From positions 2,408,001-2,472,000 of the forward strand of contig NZ_CP133217.1 in the NCBI RefSeq assembly GCF_030930995.1: a stretch of DNA of 64,000 bases. The letters run 5' to 3'. Below, piece by piece: positions 62,801-64,000 of the stretch (positions are counted from its first letter, which is position 1; the number at the start of each line of letters is the position of its first letter). Origin of the DNA: Thiothrix subterranea. Its GTDB lineage: Bacteria; Pseudomonadota; Gammaproteobacteria; Thiotrichales; Thiotrichaceae. A program made the translations under genes and the position numbers. Under the pieces are notes generated by a model, which was not told the origin of the DNA, searched no databases, and saw only the letters and a program-made list of their open reading frames with translations.

Positions 62801-63964
62801 CAGCCGCAGCCATGGCCTGAGCATGAAATTATTTTACTGGCGCATTTGGTGGGTGATGGTAGCTACATTAAACACCAACCCTTACGCTATACCACCGCCT
62901 GTGAAGCAAACAGCCAAGCCGTTACGCAAGCTGCCGAAGCACTGGGTTCTACCGTCACCCGTCATCCCGGCAAAGGTAACTGGCATCAGCTTGTGATTAG
63001 CGGAAATGGCAACCGTTGGCATCCGCAAGGCGTTGGCAAGTGGCTAAAAGATTTGGGAATATTCGGGCAACGTTCGCGTGAAAAGCATTTGCCAGCAGGG
63101 GTATTTCAATTACCCAATGCGCAATTGGCATTGTTTCTGCGTCATTTGTGGGCGACCGATGGCAGTATTCATGTGGGGAAAACTAAATGCCGTATTTATT
63201 TTGCCACTGCCAGCGAACTGCTGATTCGGGATGTAGCGGCTTTGTTGCTACGTTTTGGAATTGTGGCACGTATTAAGCATATTACTACCGCTGAAAGTAT
63301 CGAGGGTTGGTTTACTGCCGATGTTTCTGGTGTAACCCAGCAACGCCTCTTTATGCGTGAGATTGGGGCATTTGGGTCACGTGCGGATAATAGCGACGAA
63401 CTCATGCGCTTGCTGAACAGTACCGTTGATAATACCAATGTGGATACCTTGCCAGAAAGCGTGTTTGACTATGTTCGTGCGCAGATGCAGCAACAAGGGA
63501 TTACGCATCGCCGCATGGCAAGTTTGCGTGGCACGGCTTATGGTGGCAATGCGCATTTTAACTTTGCCCCGTCACGCGATACTTTGAGTAGTTATGCTGA
63601 GATTTTGAATGATGATGCCTTGCGCACATTGGTGAGTGACGGTTTATTTTGGGATAGAGTGGTCGCAGTTGAACCAGCGGGTGAAGCTGAAGTCTTTGAT
63701 TTAACTGTTCCGGGTAATGCCTGTTGGTTAGCGGATGGGATTGTGAGCCACAATTCGGGCGCGATTGAACAGGATGCCGACTTAATCATCTTTATCTATC
63801 GCGATGAAGTCTACAACCCCGAATCCCCCGACAAAGGCACGGCAGAAATTATCATTGCCAAGCAGCGTAACGGGCCGATTGGCAGTTTGCGGTTAACGTT
63901 CCTCGGTAAATACACCCGTTTTGAGAATTATACCCCTGACATTTATACCCCAGGATTTGAATAA
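59837..63964 (+). CDS. dnaB: Replicative DNA helicase DnaB with two inteins
   Basis: The 1375-residue precursor has DnaB N-domain sequences (PPHSIEAEQSVLGGLLL), the linker, and the RecA-type core. Two inteins interrupt it: residues 226-722, right after GRPSMGK of the P-loop, and 889-1306, after SDLRE. After splicing, 497 plus 418 residues are lost and a normal 460-residue DnaB remains, with the P-loop joined as GK-TT and the second site as RE-SGAIEQDAD. DnaB is the hexameric fork helicase, so splicing is essential. Only 132 bases separate it from rplI. A new frame may start at 63991 but is cut off. Confidence 0.96.
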   Translation: MADSYESLKIPPHSIEAEQSVLGGLLLSGLANDSTAWDTIADKIIESDFYRQDHRLIFRAIADLVEDSKPLDLVTVSEWLKQRNELENAGGFAYLATMAKDTPSAANIRAYADIVREKSVLRQLISVGTGIADSAFTAQGRPSKELLDEAEQKVFKIAEQGTRQGQVFKPLKSLLKVTLAHIEELSKLDTNITGVSTGYSQLDEMTSGLQKGDLIIVAGRPSMGKCIVTGSRVLDPLTGRLEVIDDLVARQQGSLATLNAQMRLQVAQPSQYVDDGIKPVFRVRTALGREITTTLTHPFLTIEGWKPLADIQVGKRIAVPRILPFFGKGTLSEQRTKLIAYFLTDGGLTQSCPQFTNINPRIRQDFIAALDDFPGVQWRLEDSKGQRTPSIRVATDTVFQHEARQDFAARFKHRLQELSLTLNALARQLGVAVATVHYWSVGKAVPAGDMFGILCRELQLEPSALMPHGSAATTRSAPNPVTEWLQTLDLMGKNAYEKRIPAPVYELPRALMAVFLNRAFACDGSVYVQNGVQAGISYSTVSYALARDMQHLLVRFGILAKLRHRQVRYQGEYRAAYELRITHQQHVRQFLEEIGVYGKEEAVQKALTVSQEKTPKVILDTLPSETWAIVADCKSDLTWAELAHRMGRKPGHNFHVGKRGIGRELLAEMAAALSSETLATLAHSDLYWDEIESIDYLGEQQVYDLSVPDTHNFVADDVLVHNTTFSMNIAEYAAAHKKLPTAVFSMEMPAEQLTLRLLSSMGRVDQHRIRTGKLTDEDWPRIATAVKIFADVPMFIDDSPALSPTEVRARARRLMREHGQLGLIVLDYLQLMQTGTSTDNRTAEISEISRGLKSLAKELAVPVIALSQLNRSLEQRPNKRPVMSDLRECVTGDTLVMLADGQRVPIRDLVGQTPSVVSVNAAGQLETAVTDLVWSVGKKETVRVSFASGRTICCSKEHRLRALWDWQYAGELQPGDRIALAHHLPEPAQPQPWPEHEIILLAHLVGDGSYIKHQPLRYTTACEANSQAVTQAAEALGSTVTRHPGKGNWHQLVISGNGNRWHPQGVGKWLKDLGIFGQRSREKHLPAGVFQLPNAQLALFLRHLWATDGSIHVGKTKCRIYFATASELLIRDVAALLLRFGIVARIKHITTAESIEGWFTADVSGVTQQRLFMREIGAFGSRADNSDELMRLLNSTVDNTNVDTLPESVFDYVRAQMQQQGITHRRMASLRGTAYGGNAHFNFAPSRDTLSSYAEILNDDALRTLVSDGLFWDRVVAVEPAGEAEVFDLTVPGNACWLADGIVSHNSGAIEQDADLIIFIYRDEVYNPESPDKGTAEIIIAKQRNGPIGSLRLTFLGKYTRFENYTPDIYTPGFE
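60512..62002 (+). mobile_element. DnaB intein 1 (P-loop site)
   Basis: A 497-residue intein begins with C226 (CIVTGSRVLD), has block B with TLTHPFLT, two LAGLIDADG-type endonuclease motifs (LIAYFLTDGG near 338 and VFLNRAFACDGS near 510), block F YDLSVPDTHN and ends with VHN, followed by Thr. All splicing residues are present: Cys1, block B His, penultimate His, Asn and a +1 Thr. Between the endonuclease motifs lies a helix-turn-helix stretch, ALARQLGVAVATVHYWSVGK near 421-440. It looks active for splicing and probably homing. Confidence 0.93.
62501..63754 (+). mobile_element. DnaB intein 2 (SDLRE site)
   Basis: A 418-residue intein begins with C889 (CVTGDTLVMLADG), has block B ICCSKEHRLRA, LAGLIDADG-type motifs LAHLVGDGS near 1000 and LRHLWATDGS near 1100, block F VFDLTVPGNACW and ends VSHN, followed by Ser. 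Splicing residues Cys1, penultimate His, Asn and +1 Ser are present. The insertion point in DLRE-SGxIEQ is the one used by the cyanobacterial Ssp and Rhodothermus DnaB inteins. It resembles intein 1 in its C-terminal part, so the two are related. Confidence 0.93.
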
Positions 63965-64000
63965 TTGTTACAAACCGCTACACTGCCAGCATGAAACGAT

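Noticed and set aside
63991-64000. Start of another gene after dnaB (possibly alr)
   Set aside because: Only ten bases are in the window and there is no Shine-Dalgarno, so nothing can be assigned.

Overview
The window is a contiguous stretch of a gammaproteobacterial chromosome. Supporting markers are the gene orders ybeZ-ybeY-corC-lnt and TIGR02449-zapA with an adjacent 6S RNA, ygfB-pepP and a nearby ubiH. A ccoNOQP cbb3 oxidase operon, a periplasmic DsrE-like protein, exosortase H and a DnaB with two inteins suggest a sulfur-oxidising relative of Thiothrix (Thiotrichales). That placement is inference; no rRNA or tRNA gene is visible.

Layout. 1-8241: a truncated glycosyltransferase, phoB with a Pho-box-like site, a secreted protein, an MFS permease, a large DUF11/SdrD-B surface protein and a DMT permease. 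8267-14766: an accessory island with a VapBC-type toxin-antitoxin pair, a DUF1186/SEC-C protein, and a type III-like mod/res pair interrupted by xisH-xisI. 14775-22818: dgkA, a putative FNR site, ccoNOQP, murB, and a FIST sensor overlapping a hybrid histidine kinase. 22968-30709: ybeZ-ybeY-corC-lnt running directly into an aapJQMP amino-acid ABC transporter. 30755-30945: a candidate small RNA with two hairpins whose loops are CUCC-rich. 30946-36489: Nudix, desaturase, CbiX-like and DsrE-like genes, 6S RNA, zapA, ygfB and pepP.

36486-40400 looks inserted between pepP and ubiH. It holds a DUF4143 ATPase, a frameshifted HsdS-like remnant and a cytosolic HExxH peptidase. 40576-47339 carries ubiH, a 2OG oxygenase, a lytic transglycosylase and mcrBC overlapping bioA. 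47499-53756 carries two lipoproteins, a haem-oxygenase-fold protein, a BrkB-family protein, a dGTPase and an acidic orphan. 53822-58354 is a minus-strand surface/sorting cluster: a protein kinase, a small membrane protein, exosortase H with its partner, a possible 35-residue membrane peptide and a LARP-domain secreted protein. 58497-63964 carries rpsF-rpsR-rplI from a strong promoter, then dnaB with two complete endonuclease-type inteins.

The core genes give housekeeping context. The most unusual elements are the CUCCUCC-loop RNA candidate, xisHI lodged inside a restriction locus, the kinase-exosortase H cluster and the doubly invaded dnaB.
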